A stretch of 64,000 bases of DNA from JBMORL01 sp049322335 (GCA_049322335.1 JBMORL010000077.1:1-64000); one strand, 5' to 3'; positions 44,597-54,003 are shown, numbered from the stretch's first letter. Translations and numbers: made by a program. The notes: generated by a model not told the origin, from the letters alone.

Positions 44597-44674
44597 TCAC
44601 TTATTCCCTTTATCCGTAAAAATCCAGTCGTAAAACTTCTTCCCAACAGCTTCTTTCGCGTACATTTTTTTCAT
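44597..44674 (-). CDS. Candidate small protein (25 residues)
   Basis: A short frame starting MKKMYAKEAVGKK and ending FTDKGNK, basic and amphipathic, stopping 29 bp before a strong terminator. A weak purine run (AAAAAGG) is just upstream of the ATG. Supported mainly by its position before the terminator. It could instead be part of a small RNA. Confidence 0.4.
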   Translation of the reverse strand: MKKMYAKEAVGKKFYDWIFTDKGNK

Positions 44675-44814
44675 ACCTTTTTGTTTTAAGTTTCCTGCAC
44701 ATACATCTTTTACCTTTAAATGGCTGTATAGGTTTACCACACTTAGTTTGCGGCATAATAAAAAAGGTAAAAGGCGGTTTATTCCAAAAAAATGGTATTT
44801 TAGCATTTCATTCA

Positions 44815-45594
44815 ATGAATCCGCTTACCGCAATAGTTGTAGATGACGAAGAGCTCGCCCGCGAGAATCTGAAAATGCTGCTGGATGAGTTTTGTCCTGA
44901 AGTAAAAGTAGTGGGCACCGCTTCGAATGTGGAAACCGCAAAAAAACTTATTCATGAAGTAAAACCGCAGGTGGTTTTTACAGATATAAGAATGCCTTCA
45001 GGTGCCGAAGGATTTGAACTGGTGGATGAGTTAAAAGACAGAAAATTTTTCGTTGTATTTGTTACTGCATTTAAAGATTATGCCGTTCGTGCTTTTAATG
45101 CCAATGCCATTCACTATGTGCTGAAGCCGGTGGATATCGAAGACCTTCGAACAGCTGTTTCCAAACTGGCAGAAGCTTCCAAAACCTTCGAAGAATATCC
45201 TGAAAACTTCAGCCAGTATGTTTCTACTTTAAAAAACCTTTCCGAAAATCTCGTTCACAATAAAGCCTCCAACAAAATCACGATCAATCATTCCAAAGGA
45301 ATTAAAATTGTAAACGATGATGATATCAATTATATAGAAGCCGATGGAAACTGCAGTGTCATCTGGTTTAAAGACAAATCCAAATACCTTGATACACGCA
45401 CGTTAGGCGTATATGAAGAGATGCTGAATCCTGATAAATTCTACCGTATCCATAAATCATATATCATAAATATGAATGAGCTGGTGGAGTATGTGAGTGA
45501 AGACGGGTATTTTGCGGTGCTAAAAAATGGCGCGCGTCTTCCAGTTGCACGAAACCGTGTAACCGAATTCACCACGCGTCTCAAATCTCTGTAA
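44815..45594 (+). CDS. LytTR-family response regulator (first of two)
   Basis: 259 residues. Receiver domain (about 4-120) with the acidic pair VVDDEE, phospho-acceptor Asp in VVFTDIRMPS, and the conserved Lys in HYVLKPVD. LytTR DNA-binding domain (about 155-255) with INYIEADGNCSVIWF and FYRIHKSYIINMNEL. It should bind promoter repeats upon phosphorylation by a His_kinase-type partner. Paralogous to the next gene, about 100 bp downstream. Confidence 0.93.
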   Translation: MNPLTAIVVDDEELARENLKMLLDEFCPEVKVVGTASNVETAKKLIHEVKPQVVFTDIRMPSGAEGFELVDELKDRKFFVVFVTAFKDYAVRAFNANAIHYVLKPVDIEDLRTAVSKLAEASKTFEEYPENFSQYVSTLKNLSENLVHNKASNKITINHSKGIKIVNDDDINYIEADGNCSVIWFKDKSKYLDTRTLGVYEEMLNPDKFYRIHKSYIINMNELVEYVSEDGYFAVLKNGARLPVARNRVTEFTTRLKSL

Positions 45595-45694
45595 ACCGGG
45601 TTACAGTTCAATCAATCAAACCCACCGTTGGTTAGTCCGTGAAAATTTTTGAAAAGCAAGTACGTAAATTGGCTAAACCAAAAACCCGATCCGT

Positions 45695-46435
45695 ATGCGT
45701 TTAAGATCAATTGTTGTTGACGATGAGTTTTACTGCCGCAACAACCTTAAAATGATTCTGGATGACTTCTGTCCCGAAATAGAAGTAGTAGGAATGGCTG
45801 AGTCTGCCGAACAGGCAAGAGCATTAATCCGCCAGCAACAGCCCGATCTTGTTTTCCTGGACATTAAAATGCCAAAAGAAGACGGGTTTTCTCTCCTTCA
45901 GTCTATCCCCGAACGGAGATTTTCTGTTGTCTTCACCACCGCACACAGCGAATTCGCATTAAACGCCTTTAAAGCCAATGCGGTTGATTATATAGAAAAA
46001 CCCATTCATATAGACGACCTCAAAAACGCCATCAATAAAGTGATGAGGTTCCAGGTGCCCAATCCAAAACAGGAACTTGAAAAACAGGGACATCTGCAAA
46101 TTGACAGCGACCGTATTTCACTGGCTACCCGCGATGGATTTATGATGGTGAAAAACGAAGAAATCATTCACCTTGAAGCCAGCGATAACTATACGATGAT
46201 TTATATGACCGATAACCGGAAATTCCTCAGCTGCAAAAATATTAAGGTCTACGAAGAGTCGCTCAACAACACCGTTTTTTACCGCGTTCATAAATCCCAT
46301 ATCATAAATATCGCCCATCACTTAAAAGCTTTTGCGAGAAGTCAGGGAAATATTGCAATTTTGACCAATGGAAAACAAATTCCGGTGGCCCGCAGAAAGC
46401 TCACCGACTTTTTGGAACGCATCAACACTATTTAA
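45695..46435 (+). CDS. LytTR-family response regulator (second of two)
   Basis: 246 residues. Receiver with VVDDEF, acceptor Asp in VFLDIKMPKEDG and Lys in DYIEKPIH; LytTR domain with IIHLEASDNYTMIYM and FYRVHKSHIINIAH. Same architecture as the upstream regulator and clearly related, but well diverged, so the duplication is old. The kinase gene begins 1 bp after its stop, making this the more likely cognate partner. Confidence 0.93.
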   Translation: MRLRSIVVDDEFYCRNNLKMILDDFCPEIEVVGMAESAEQARALIRQQQPDLVFLDIKMPKEDGFSLLQSIPERRFSVVFTTAHSEFALNAFKANAVDYIEKPIHIDDLKNAINKVMRFQVPNPKQELEKQGHLQIDSDRISLATRDGFMMVKNEEIIHLEASDNYTMIYMTDNRKFLSCKNIKVYEESLNNTVFYRVHKSHIINIAHHLKAFARSQGNIAILTNGKQIPVARRKLTDFLERINTI

Positions 46436-46436
46436 T

Positions 46437-49400
46437 ATGTCCTTAACGGGACACGCCTGCCATTTTTTTTCAAAAACGAAACGCCTGTTCATTACAGGCA
46501 TTTTGTTTTTTTTCTCTGCCACTATTTTTTCACAGCAATACACTTTCATCAATTATTCTACCGAAAACGGGCTCGCACAATCGCAGGTTTCGGCTATGTG
46601 CCAGGATAAAGACGGATACATCTGGTTTGCTACATTTGGCGGGCTCAGCCGTTTTGACGGAAAAATTTTTGTGAACTTTACCAAAACAGACGGATTGCCG
46701 GACAACCAGCTGTATTCCATTTATGCAGATAATAAAAACCGGATTATTACCGGCACCATTGGCGGATATTCCATATATGAAAACCGGAAATTCTCCAATC
46801 ACAGTTTTCCGAAAGAATTTGCCAGCTATAACGTAGTGGCCATTAGTGAAGATCAGTCGGGTAACTTATGGTTTGCCCTTGAAGGCGGGGGAGTGGTGGT
46901 GAATCGTAATGGTATAGACCAGTTTTACGGAAAAAACCACGGTGTTGATCCCAATGTAAGGCACGTATTCTGCGATACTAAAAACCGGGTTTGGCTGGCT
47001 ACACGGTCAGGATTATTTCACTTCAGCAATAATCGGTTTGTTAACTATCCCATCAATGGCGACAGCCTGAAAAATATCAGTTATGTGATGGAGGATAAAC
47101 AGAAAAAATTATGGATTGCCACTTACGACCAGGGAATTTATGCAGAAACGGGAGGCAAAGATTTTATTAATTATTCCACCGAAAACGGGCTTGTTAATGA
47201 TTGGGTGCGCACCATTTTTGTAGACGACCGCAATATGATCTGGATAGGAACCAAAACAGGAATCAGCAAATTCGACCGTAAGGAATTCAGTAATTTCAGT
47301 ATTGAACAGGGATTAATCAACGACAATATCAAATGCATTTCGCAGGACAGCGAAGGAAATATCTGGCTGGGAACAGACGGAAAAGGTATTATGAAATTTG
47401 CAGGCGAAGCATTTATCACCTATACCACTGCCGAAGGATTGAGCAGCGATTTTGTGATGAATATTACCGAGGATAAAGAAGGAAATCTCTGGTTTGCCAC
47501 CTATGGAGCAGGTGTTTGCCGCTATGACGGAAGATCGTATACAGTGTTTGACGATGAAAGCGGGTTAAGTAACAACACGGTGTGGACCACGGTAACCGAC
47601 AAAGCCGGAAATGTATGGTTCGGAACGTCTAACGGACTTAGCGTATACGATGGAAAGAAAATAATTTCGTATTATGAGGAAGACGGATTGTTGTCCAACA
47701 AGGTAACCTCCCTTCTTGCAGATGATTCAGTGCTGTGGATAGGAAACAGGGAAGGCTTGTCGAAGTTTACCAATGGAAAATTTACCGGCTACGGCCCCGA
47801 AAGCGGAATAGAAGGCGGAAACATCAGGTCGGTATGCAAAGATAAAAACGGCACATTATGGCTGGGTGGTGTTTCGGGGCTTTTTGCCTTTGACGGAAAA
47901 AAAGCAGTGAAATATGTGTATGATAAATCCACCACCGATAATACCGTTTATTGTATTACCGAAGACAAAAGAGGAAATCTATGGGTGGGAACCAAGTCGG
48001 GATTGTTTCTTTTTGAAAATAAAACGTTTACCCGAATACCGTTAGGAGAAAGTGTAAACGCCAATAATATAAACTTTATTATTTTTGAGAACGACACACT
48101 CTGGGCAGGAACCAATAACAGCATATATGCCATTAATACTACAGCCTACCTGGCCAGCCGGCAGGTGGAATACCGTAATTATTCCAGGCTGGAAGGAGTG
48201 CGCGGACAGGAAAGCAATATGAATGCAGCTTTCCGCGATTCAAAAGGATTTTACTGGTTTGGCACCGATATGGGCCTCGTACGGTTTGATCCCTCGAAGA
48301 TTGATCGTAACGAAAACAAAACACTTCCCTTCATTCATATTTCCGATGTCAGGCTGTTTTTTGAAAAACCGGATTGGCAGCAATTCACCAAAACGATAGA
48401 TCCTTCTACCGGTATTCCCAAAAACCTGGTGGTGAATTACGATAACAATCACTTTACTTTTTACTTCACCGGGATATATCACACCAATCCCGATAAAGTG
48501 CGATATATATTTAAACTGGAAGGATTTGATGAAGAATGGTCGCCCGAAACCAATGCGCCATTTATTACCTATTCCAACCTTCCTCACGGCACATTTACTT
48601 TTATGGTTAAGGCCAGGAATGTGGATGGGCCCTGGTCTGAACCCGCAGTATTTTCCTTCACTATTACACCTCCCTTTTGGCTTACCTGGTGGTTTTATTC
48701 ACTTTGTATCATTGGATTTCTATCAGTCGTTTTGCTCATTTACCAATGGAGAATTTCAGTTATTCGCAGAAATAACGAACGCGAAAGACTTATATACAAA
48801 TCGAGGCTTTTAACACTCGAACAGCAAACACTTAACGCCAGCATGAACAGGCATTTTATTTTTAATGCCCTCAATTCCATCCAGTATTATATCAACAAAC
48901 AAGACCGGCTCGAAGCCAATAAATACCTCACCAGTTTTGCCAAGCTAATCCGTAAAAACCTCGACAGTTCGGCCTCCGGAAACCTGGTTAGTTTAACCGA
49001 AGAACTGGAGCGTTTGGAGTTGTATCTGACACTTGAAAACATGCGTTTTAAAAACAAGTTTTCCTACGAAATTATCATTGACAAAAACGTAGATACGGAA
49101 GCAGTAAAAATTCCGCCCATGCTGCTTCAGCCCTGGGTAGAAAACAGCATCTGGCACGGCATTTTGCCCATGGAAAATCCCGGTCACATCACTATCCGCA
49201 TTTACCCGGAATCCCATCACGTGGCTATCCGTATCACCGATAATGGTATAGGTATAGAAACCAGCCTCAAAAACAAACAAAAAGAGGGATCCGGGCATGT
49301 TTCAAGAGGCATAGAAATAACCAGCGGCAGGCTCGAAGTATTGAAAAAACTTACCAATGAAAACCTGCAGATCAGGGGCCCTTATGACCTGGGGAAAAAT

Positions 49401-49454
49401 GGCCATGAAATCCATGGAACCGAAGTAATCCTTGAACTCCCAACCCATTCATAA
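46437..49454 (+). CDS. Two-component propeller sensor histidine kinase (LytS/His_kinase type)
   Basis: 1005 residues. Signal peptide (about 1-37), two seven-bladed-type propeller regions of Reg_prop repeats (about 45-600; recurring GxIWFATFGGL, GNLWFATYGAG and LWVGTKSG), a Y_Y_Y domain (about 660-745), one membrane helix (about 750-772), then a His_kinase domain with H806 in MNRHFIFNALNSIQ and a HATPase domain to the end. It senses an extracytoplasmic ligand and phosphorylates LytTR regulators. ATG 46437 is used because it starts the signal peptide just after the upstream stop. Confidence 0.92.
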   Translation: MSLTGHACHFFSKTKRLFITGILFFFSATIFSQQYTFINYSTENGLAQSQVSAMCQDKDGYIWFATFGGLSRFDGKIFVNFTKTDGLPDNQLYSIYADNKNRIITGTIGGYSIYENRKFSNHSFPKEFASYNVVAISEDQSGNLWFALEGGGVVVNRNGIDQFYGKNHGVDPNVRHVFCDTKNRVWLATRSGLFHFSNNRFVNYPINGDSLKNISYVMEDKQKKLWIATYDQGIYAETGGKDFINYSTENGLVNDWVRTIFVDDRNMIWIGTKTGISKFDRKEFSNFSIEQGLINDNIKCISQDSEGNIWLGTDGKGIMKFAGEAFITYTTAEGLSSDFVMNITEDKEGNLWFATYGAGVCRYDGRSYTVFDDESGLSNNTVWTTVTDKAGNVWFGTSNGLSVYDGKKIISYYEEDGLLSNKVTSLLADDSVLWIGNREGLSKFTNGKFTGYGPESGIEGGNIRSVCKDKNGTLWLGGVSGLFAFDGKKAVKYVYDKSTTDNTVYCITEDKRGNLWVGTKSGLFLFENKTFTRIPLGESVNANNINFIIFENDTLWAGTNNSIYAINTTAYLASRQVEYRNYSRLEGVRGQESNMNAAFRDSKGFYWFGTDMGLVRFDPSKIDRNENKTLPFIHISDVRLFFEKPDWQQFTKTIDPSTGIPKNLVVNYDNNHFTFYFTGIYHTNPDKVRYIFKLEGFDEEWSPETNAPFITYSNLPHGTFTFMVKARNVDGPWSEPAVFSFTITPPFWLTWWFYSLCIIGFLSVVLLIYQWRISVIRRNNERERLIYKSRLLTLEQQTLNASMNRHFIFNALNSIQYYINKQDRLEANKYLTSFAKLIRKNLDSSASGNLVSLTEELERLELYLTLENMRFKNKFSYEIIIDKNVDTEAVKIPPMLLQPWVENSIWHGILPMENPGHITIRIYPESHHVAIRITDNGIGIETSLKNKQKEGSGHVSRGIEITSGRLEVLKKLTNENLQIRGPYDLGKNGHEIHGTEVILELPTHS

Positions 49455-49507
49455 TGAAAAAGCGTGTTTTTTTTGTTAAAAACCCATCGATATTCAAAAC
49501 AATTTTG

Positions 49508-49515
49508 TAAATTTG
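49508..49515 (+). promoter_or_regulatory. Candidate -7 element
   Basis: TAAATTTG, 45 nt upstream of the small lipoprotein start at 49561; no -33 TTG at the right distance. Confidence 0.35.
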
Positions 49516-49560
49516 ACGTACTAAGACTGTCTCTATATACCAGGGGACAGCGAGATAAAA

Positions 49561-49794
49561 ATGAAAATGAGAATTTTGATAGCGTTTGTGTTTGCCGGAT
49601 CGGTGTTGTTCACTGCGTGTGAAAAGGAAGCTCCTTTGCGCCCAATGAATGAAACCGGCAGTGTGATGGAATATCGCGGTGATGAAATAGAAGATGGCTC
49701 TACCACTACCGAAGGCGGGGGTGGAATTACAGATGGCGGCCATGGTTCTGACTACGACAACAGTTCCAAAAACAAAAAGAACAAAAACAATTAA
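49561..49794 (+). CDS. Small lipoprotein
   Basis: 77 residues, lipobox FTAC (about 17-20), then a disordered, Gly- and Asp-rich region with a TTTEGGGGITDGG run and a basic Asn/Lys tail. No fold expected. Followed by a strong terminator, so it is its own unit. Probably a surface-exposed lipoprotein of unknown role. Confidence 0.65.
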   Translation: MKMRILIAFVFAGSVLFTACEKEAPLRPMNETGSVMEYRGDEIEDGSTTTEGGGGITDGGHGSDYDNSSKNKKNKNN

Positions 49795-49808
49795 TTCTTT
49801 ACGATAAT

Positions 49809-49840
49809 TAAAAGCCCGTTCAGCCGAACGGGCTTTTTTA
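49809..49840 (+). terminator. Intrinsic terminator
   Basis: AAAGCCCGTTC/GAACGGGCTTT stem with a 4-base loop and TTTTTT, 14 bp after the stop. Confidence 0.88.
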
Positions 49841-50096
49841 TTTCCCGGTATTTCGTTTTTCAACTATTTTACTTATTTATACATGTCTAACATGATAAAA
49901 AAATGTAATATTTATACATCTCTAAAGGCTATTTCTACCACTTTTTGATTAATTTTAATAAAACAGGAAGGATAAGGGAGTGCAAATAAAACAGCTGGAG
50001 AAGGCTCAATTTACCTGATAAAGGAACAATTCTGCAAAAATCCGGTAAATGAATCTCCCGGTTATCCGGACCTGTAAAAATTAAACAAAAATATAC
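49841..50096. other. Leader region with a direct repeat
   Basis: The 14-mer ATACATGTCTAACA occurs at 49879-49892 and again at 50093-50106, where it spans the start codon of the TPR gene. No gene or terminator otherwise. Confidence 0.5.
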
Positions 50097-51668
50097 ATGT
50101 CTAACACTGCATCCGATCACCTGCACCGGCTCATCAAGGCCCTCACAAAGCCCGAAAAGCGGTATTTCAAGGTGTTTTCATCCCGGCACACCCTGGGTGA
50201 AGCCAATAATTACCAGTTATTGTTTGATGCCATCGAAAAAATGGAGGAATACGATGAAGAAGCCATCAGAAAGAAATTTGCCCGTGATGCCTTTGTAAAA
50301 CAGCTTTCCATTGCCAAAGCAAGGCTCTATGATCAGGTGTTGCGCAGCCTCGACTCCTTTCACGCCAATTCATCTATTGATGCCGAATTAAAAAAGCTTA
50401 TTCACAGCGCAGAAATTCTCTATAAAAAGACATTATATGCCCAAAGCCACAAACTGCTGAAAAGTGCCAAAAAACTCGCTATAAAGTATGAAAAGCACAC
50501 CACACTGCTCGAAATACTGATGTGGGAAAAAAAACTCATTGAAAAAGATAATTATACCGAAATAGGTGAAGCAGAACTGGAACAGATTCACCGGGAGGAT
50601 CATCTTACACTCGAAAAAATTACCAATTATGTTGATTTCTGGAACATTAAAAGCCGGATGTTCTACATTCTTAACCGGAAAGGAAAAGCAAGGAGTCAGG
50701 ACGAATTATCCAGTTTTAAATCCATTATTGATAATGTTCTGCTGCGGAGCGAAGATGCTGCCCTGTACTTTGAAACCAAATATCTTTATTATCATATCTA
50801 CAGCGCCTATTTTTTCAGCATAGGCGATTATGAAAACAGTTTTCTTAACCTGAAAAAGAATGTCGAACACATTGAGAATAACGTTGAGCTTTTTAAGGAA
50901 GAGCCTAACATTTATTTTTCGGTGCTCACCAATATTATCTATATCGGGAGCCGGTTAAAAAAATACGATGAGGTATTTTATTATCTCGAAAAACTAAGGT
51001 CGCTTCCCGAAAAAATGGCGTTGAACCGGAATGAAGATCTTGATATCAAACTTTTTTCGAGTGCCTACAGCATAGAGCTCACAGTGTATTCGATGACAGG
51101 AGAATTTGAAAAAGGAATTGAACTGGTTCCGATTATTGAAGAGGGATTAAAGCTATACGGAGACAAAATTAACAATGTCCGCAAAGCGTATTTCTTCTTC
51201 AATATTGCAGTTATGTATTTTGCCGAGAAAAAATATTCGGAAGCATTGAGATGGATCAACCAGTTGCTTAACAACATTGCTATCGATAAATCGGAAGACA
51301 TTCATTGTTTTGCACAAATGCTCAATCTTATCATTCACCTTGAACTCGGCAATCAGCGCCTTGTTCCCTATGCGCTGAAGTCAACACACCGTTATCTTTC
51401 ACTTAGAAACCGGGTATATAAATTTGAAACCATGATCCTTCATTTTATCAACAAGATTATGCGGGTAAGGGATAAGGAAGATGAAGAAAATGTATACGTC
51501 AAGCTCTTATCAGAACTTAACACTTTATCAGACGATAACTTCGAAAAATCAGCATTCGAGTATTTCGATTTTGTTTCGTGGGCCGAAAGCAAGGTAAACG
51601 GAAAAGATTTTAAAGAGATTGTAAAGAAGAAAGCCCATCCTAAAAATGCTTCCAGCCCTGTGCAGTGA
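50097..51668 (+). CDS. Cytosolic TPR-like helical repeat protein
   Basis: 523 residues, no signal peptide. It starts with LIKALTKPEKRYFKVFSS, a pattern common to a Bacteroidota family of conserved proteins, followed by about ten helical TPR-like repeats (for example YFETKYLYYHIYSAYFFSIGD; AYFFFNIAVMYFAEKKYSEAL). Likely a protein-interaction scaffold; partner unknown. Converges with thiL and overlaps its 3' end by 29 bp. Confidence 0.8.
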   Translation: MSNTASDHLHRLIKALTKPEKRYFKVFSSRHTLGEANNYQLLFDAIEKMEEYDEEAIRKKFARDAFVKQLSIAKARLYDQVLRSLDSFHANSSIDAELKKLIHSAEILYKKTLYAQSHKLLKSAKKLAIKYEKHTTLLEILMWEKKLIEKDNYTEIGEAELEQIHREDHLTLEKITNYVDFWNIKSRMFYILNRKGKARSQDELSSFKSIIDNVLLRSEDAALYFETKYLYYHIYSAYFFSIGDYENSFLNLKKNVEHIENNVELFKEEPNIYFSVLTNIIYIGSRLKKYDEVFYYLEKLRSLPEKMALNRNEDLDIKLFSSAYSIELTVYSMTGEFEKGIELVPIIEEGLKLYGDKINNVRKAYFFFNIAVMYFAEKKYSEALRWINQLLNNIAIDKSEDIHCFAQMLNLIIHLELGNQRLVPYALKSTHRYLSLRNRVYKFETMILHFINKIMRVRDKEDEENVYVKLLSELNTLSDDNFEKSAFEYFDFVSWAESKVNGKDFKEIVKKKAHPKNASSPVQ

Positions 51669-52680
51669 GGGCAATGGCTTCATTTGCCGGAGTTACCAGC
51701 CGTGCTCCGTTTGATTTTTCTGTTATATGCCCGATAACCGTTATATGTGGATTCCCTTTAATTTTTTCGTAATCACCGGGTTTAATGGTAAACAGAAGTT
51801 CATAATCTTCACCGCCATTTAGTGCGCAGGTCACCGGTTCCAGGTTAAATTCTCCGGCAATGGCAATTACGGAAGGATCAACAGGTATTTTTGAAATGTA
51901 GAGATCGCAGCCTTTTCCTGATTCTTTGCACAAATGCAGGGTCTCGCTGGCCAGCCCGTCCGAAATATCAATCATGGAAGTAGGTTGCACTTTCAGTTGT
52001 TCCAGCAGTTCAATCACATCCTTACGGGCTTCGGGTTTCAGCTGTCGCTCCAGGATATAATCATGGCCTTCCAGATCGGGCTGCATATCAGGGTTGGCTT
52101 TATATACTTCTTTCTCTCTTTCCAGCAATTGCAGTCCCATATAGGCAGCACCAAGATCTCCTGTAACTGCTAAAAGGTCTCCCTCGTTAGCCCCGCTTCT
52201 GTAAGTTACTTTTTCTTTTGGTGCAGATCCTATAACAGTAATGCTGATAATAAGTCCGCTGCGGCTGGTAGTTGTGTCGCCACCTACCAGGTCAACTCCG
52301 TATTTTTTACAGGCCAGCAGTATACCGGCATACAGTTCTTCCACGGCTTCCAGCGAAAAACGGTTGGATAAACCAATAGAAACCACCAGTTGTTCAGCCT
52401 TTCCGTTCATGGCGCAGATGTCTGAAATATTTACTACCGCTGCCTTATATCCCAAATGCTTAAGCGGGCAATACGTTAGGTCGAAATGTACTCCTTCTAC
52501 CATCATATCCGCAGATACCAGGAAAACTTCGCTGTCGTTTTTGGCCAGTACAGCCGCATCGTCACCAATGCCCTTTAAAGTTGAGGTGTTACCCAGTTCT
52601 ATACTTTTAGAAAGATGTTCTATAAGCCCGAATTCGCCCAGCTCAGACAATTCAGTACGGTTTTTTGCATTTTCAAACAT
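51640..52680 (-). CDS. thiL: Thiamine-monophosphate kinase
   Basis: 346 residues. ThiL phosphorylates TMP to TPP in the cytosol. Motifs: STLKGIGDDAAVL (metal/ATP site), VSADMMVEGVHFDL, NISDICAMNG, GVDLVGGDTTTS, IDISDGLASE and LNGGEDYELLFT. All Asp ligands are present. Its 3' end overlaps the convergent TPR gene. The gene follows the methyltransferase gene on the same strand with a 9-bp gap, so the pair may be co-transcribed. Confidence 0.95.
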   Translation of the reverse strand: MFENAKNRTELSELGEFGLIEHLSKSIELGNTSTLKGIGDDAAVLAKNDSEVFLVSADMMVEGVHFDLTYCPLKHLGYKAAVVNISDICAMNGKAEQLVVSIGLSNRFSLEAVEELYAGILLACKKYGVDLVGGDTTTSRSGLIISITVIGSAPKEKVTYRSGANEGDLLAVTGDLGAAYMGLQLLEREKEVYKANPDMQPDLEGHDYILERQLKPEARKDVIELLEQLKVQPTSMIDISDGLASETLHLCKESGKGCDLYISKIPVDPSVIAIAGEFNLEPVTCALNGGEDYELLFTIKPGDYEKIKGNPHITVIGHITEKSNGARLVTPANEAIALTAQGWKHF

Positions 52681-52689
52681 GAATACCTG

Positions 52690-53382
52690 TTATTTTTTAA
52701 CCAGCAATCCCACACCAAATTTATTCTGGTCCCAGTTGTTTACGAATTCACGGTGTTCGTTTTCGGCTTTTAGTTCATGCCATAGTTTATACACATCACA
52801 GGTAGAACCACGGTGAATAACGATATCGTGAAACCCGATCAATCCTCCCGGCCTTACCAGTGTACTGTATTTTTCATAATCCTGTTTGGCTCCCTGGTAG
52901 GTGTGATCGCCATCTATAAAAAGATAATCTATTTTTTTAGTACCGAGAATAGAAAGGAGTTTTTGAAAAGTTTCATCAGAGTGAGAGTCGCCCCGTATCA
53001 ATTGAATGGTTTGGTTCTTTCTTGCAAAGGAAGAATAAACGGGAATTTTCCATTCCGGGTATCCGCCTCCGAATTTTCCACCCGGAAGATCAATAGAAAT
53101 AATCAGTGCATTTTCATCGGCAACACGCGAAGTAATAAAAAGAGTTCCGCCATTGGCTGTTCCGATTTCAACCACCACTTTAGGATGTAGCGTTTCTATT
53201 TCTTTAGCCAGTTTTGTAATTTCTTCCCTGAATTGCCAGGGTTGAATAAGTTCTGCTTTTTTCGAAAAAACAAAATCAATGGTTTCTTCTGCACTCATCT
53301 TTTTCTGGTTCAACACCTGTATATCTTTTACCAGTCGATTGAATCCGCGTTTTATCAGGAAAGTTGAAATGAGTTTTTTCAT
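52690..53382 (-). CDS. Class I SAM-dependent methyltransferase (CmcI/Methyltransf_24-like)
   Basis: 230 residues. SAM-binding motif VVEIGTANGGT (about 70-80), then IDYLFIDGDHTYQGAKQDYEKY and LVRPGGLIGFHDIV, the pattern of CmcI/cephalosporin-hydroxylase-like and glycan methyltransferases. The target is unknown. A -7 element (TATCTTTG) lies 38 nt upstream on this strand. Confidence 0.82.
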   Translation of the reverse strand: MKKLISTFLIKRGFNRLVKDIQVLNQKKMSAEETIDFVFSKKAELIQPWQFREEITKLAKEIETLHPKVVVEIGTANGGTLFITSRVADENALIISIDLPGGKFGGGYPEWKIPVYSSFARKNQTIQLIRGDSHSDETFQKLLSILGTKKIDYLFIDGDHTYQGAKQDYEKYSTLVRPGGLIGFHDIVIHRGSTCDVYKLWHELKAENEHREFVNNWDQNKFGVGLLVKK

Positions 53383-53420
53383 ATAGATATTTCTTGTGAC
53401 GGGAAATTTTTGATCCGCTT

Positions 53421-53428
53421 CAAAGATA
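53421..53428 (-). promoter_or_regulatory. Candidate -7 element
   Basis: TATCTTTG on the minus strand upstream of the methyltransferase gene; -33 TTG not seen at the usual distance. Confidence 0.4.
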
Positions 53429-53582
53429 GTTATTGATAACTGAATGGTAGTTCATAATTTCAATCAACGGCCGGATTACAGGGATTAAACTCATTATTCA
53501 GATTTTTAAAAACGCTTTTGCAAAGGAAAAAGTAATGGGGAAAATGCTAAAAACCCCTTGATTTAACCTCCTTATATAGCAT

Positions 53583-53613
53583 TTGCACGAATACCATAAA
53601 AAAGGTATTTTTG
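53583..53613 (+). promoter_or_regulatory. Promoter of the SUF operon
   Basis: TTG (53583-53585), 20-nt spacer, TATTTTTG (53606-53613): a full match to the Bacteroidota consensus. The expected start of transcription (about 53619) abuts the palindrome at 53620-53636. Confidence 0.75.
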
Positions 53614-53619
53614 TAGTTG

Positions 53620-53636
53620 TTTAGATTCAATCTAAA
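53620..53636. promoter_or_regulatory. Putative operator of the SUF operon
   Basis: Perfect palindrome TTTAGATT-C-AATCTAAA at the predicted transcription start. The form resembles DtxR/MntR-type sites (TTAGG...CCTAA-like), so an iron- or Fe-S-responsive repressor is plausible; the regulator is not in the window. Confidence 0.65.
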
Positions 53637-53679
53637 TAAACAAATTAAATTAAATAATTGATTATTAATACTTTATAAA

Positions 53680-54003
53680 ATGATAAAAGTATCTCAATCA
53701 GCAAAAGAACAGGCTCTTCGGCTAATGGCAGAAGAGGAGAAAGGTCGTGCTTTTATCCGTGTAGGGGTGAAAGGCGGAGGCTGTTCGGGACTGATGTATG
53801 AATTAAAGTTCGATAACGAAATGATGCCTGATGATAAAGAGTTTGAAGACAATGGAATAAAAATCGTGGTGGACAAAAAAAGTTTCCTCTATCTCGTAGG
53901 AACCGAACTTGATTATTCAGGCGGATTGAACGGAAAAGGTTTTGTGTTTAAAAATCCGAATGCCGATAGAACGTGTGGTTGCGGGGAGAGCTTTTCCATT
54001 TAA
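53680..54003 (+). CDS. sufA: A-type iron-sulfur carrier protein (SufA/IscA/ErpA family)
   Basis: 107 residues. The three conserved cysteines are present: C35 in GGGCSGLMY and C99/C101 in CGCGESF. It receives and hands over Fe-S clusters built by the SUF complex. First gene of the operon, 44 bp after the operator. A long repeat separates it from sufB. Confidence 0.92.
   Translation: MIKVSQSAKEQALRLMAEEEKGRAFIRVGVKGGGCSGLMYELKFDNEMMPDDKEFEDNGIKIVVDKKSFLYLVGTELDYSGGLNGKGFVFKNPNADRTCGCGESFSI

Larger units (their letters stand above)
44341..44814. other. 474-bp intergenic region with a possible minus-strand small gene
   Basis: Apart from the candidate 25-residue ORF at 44597-44674 and a strong minus-strand terminator at 44531-44568, I see no gene. 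The terminator placed behind nothing larger suggests a short transcript (small protein or small RNA) on the minus strand. Confidence 0.5.
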
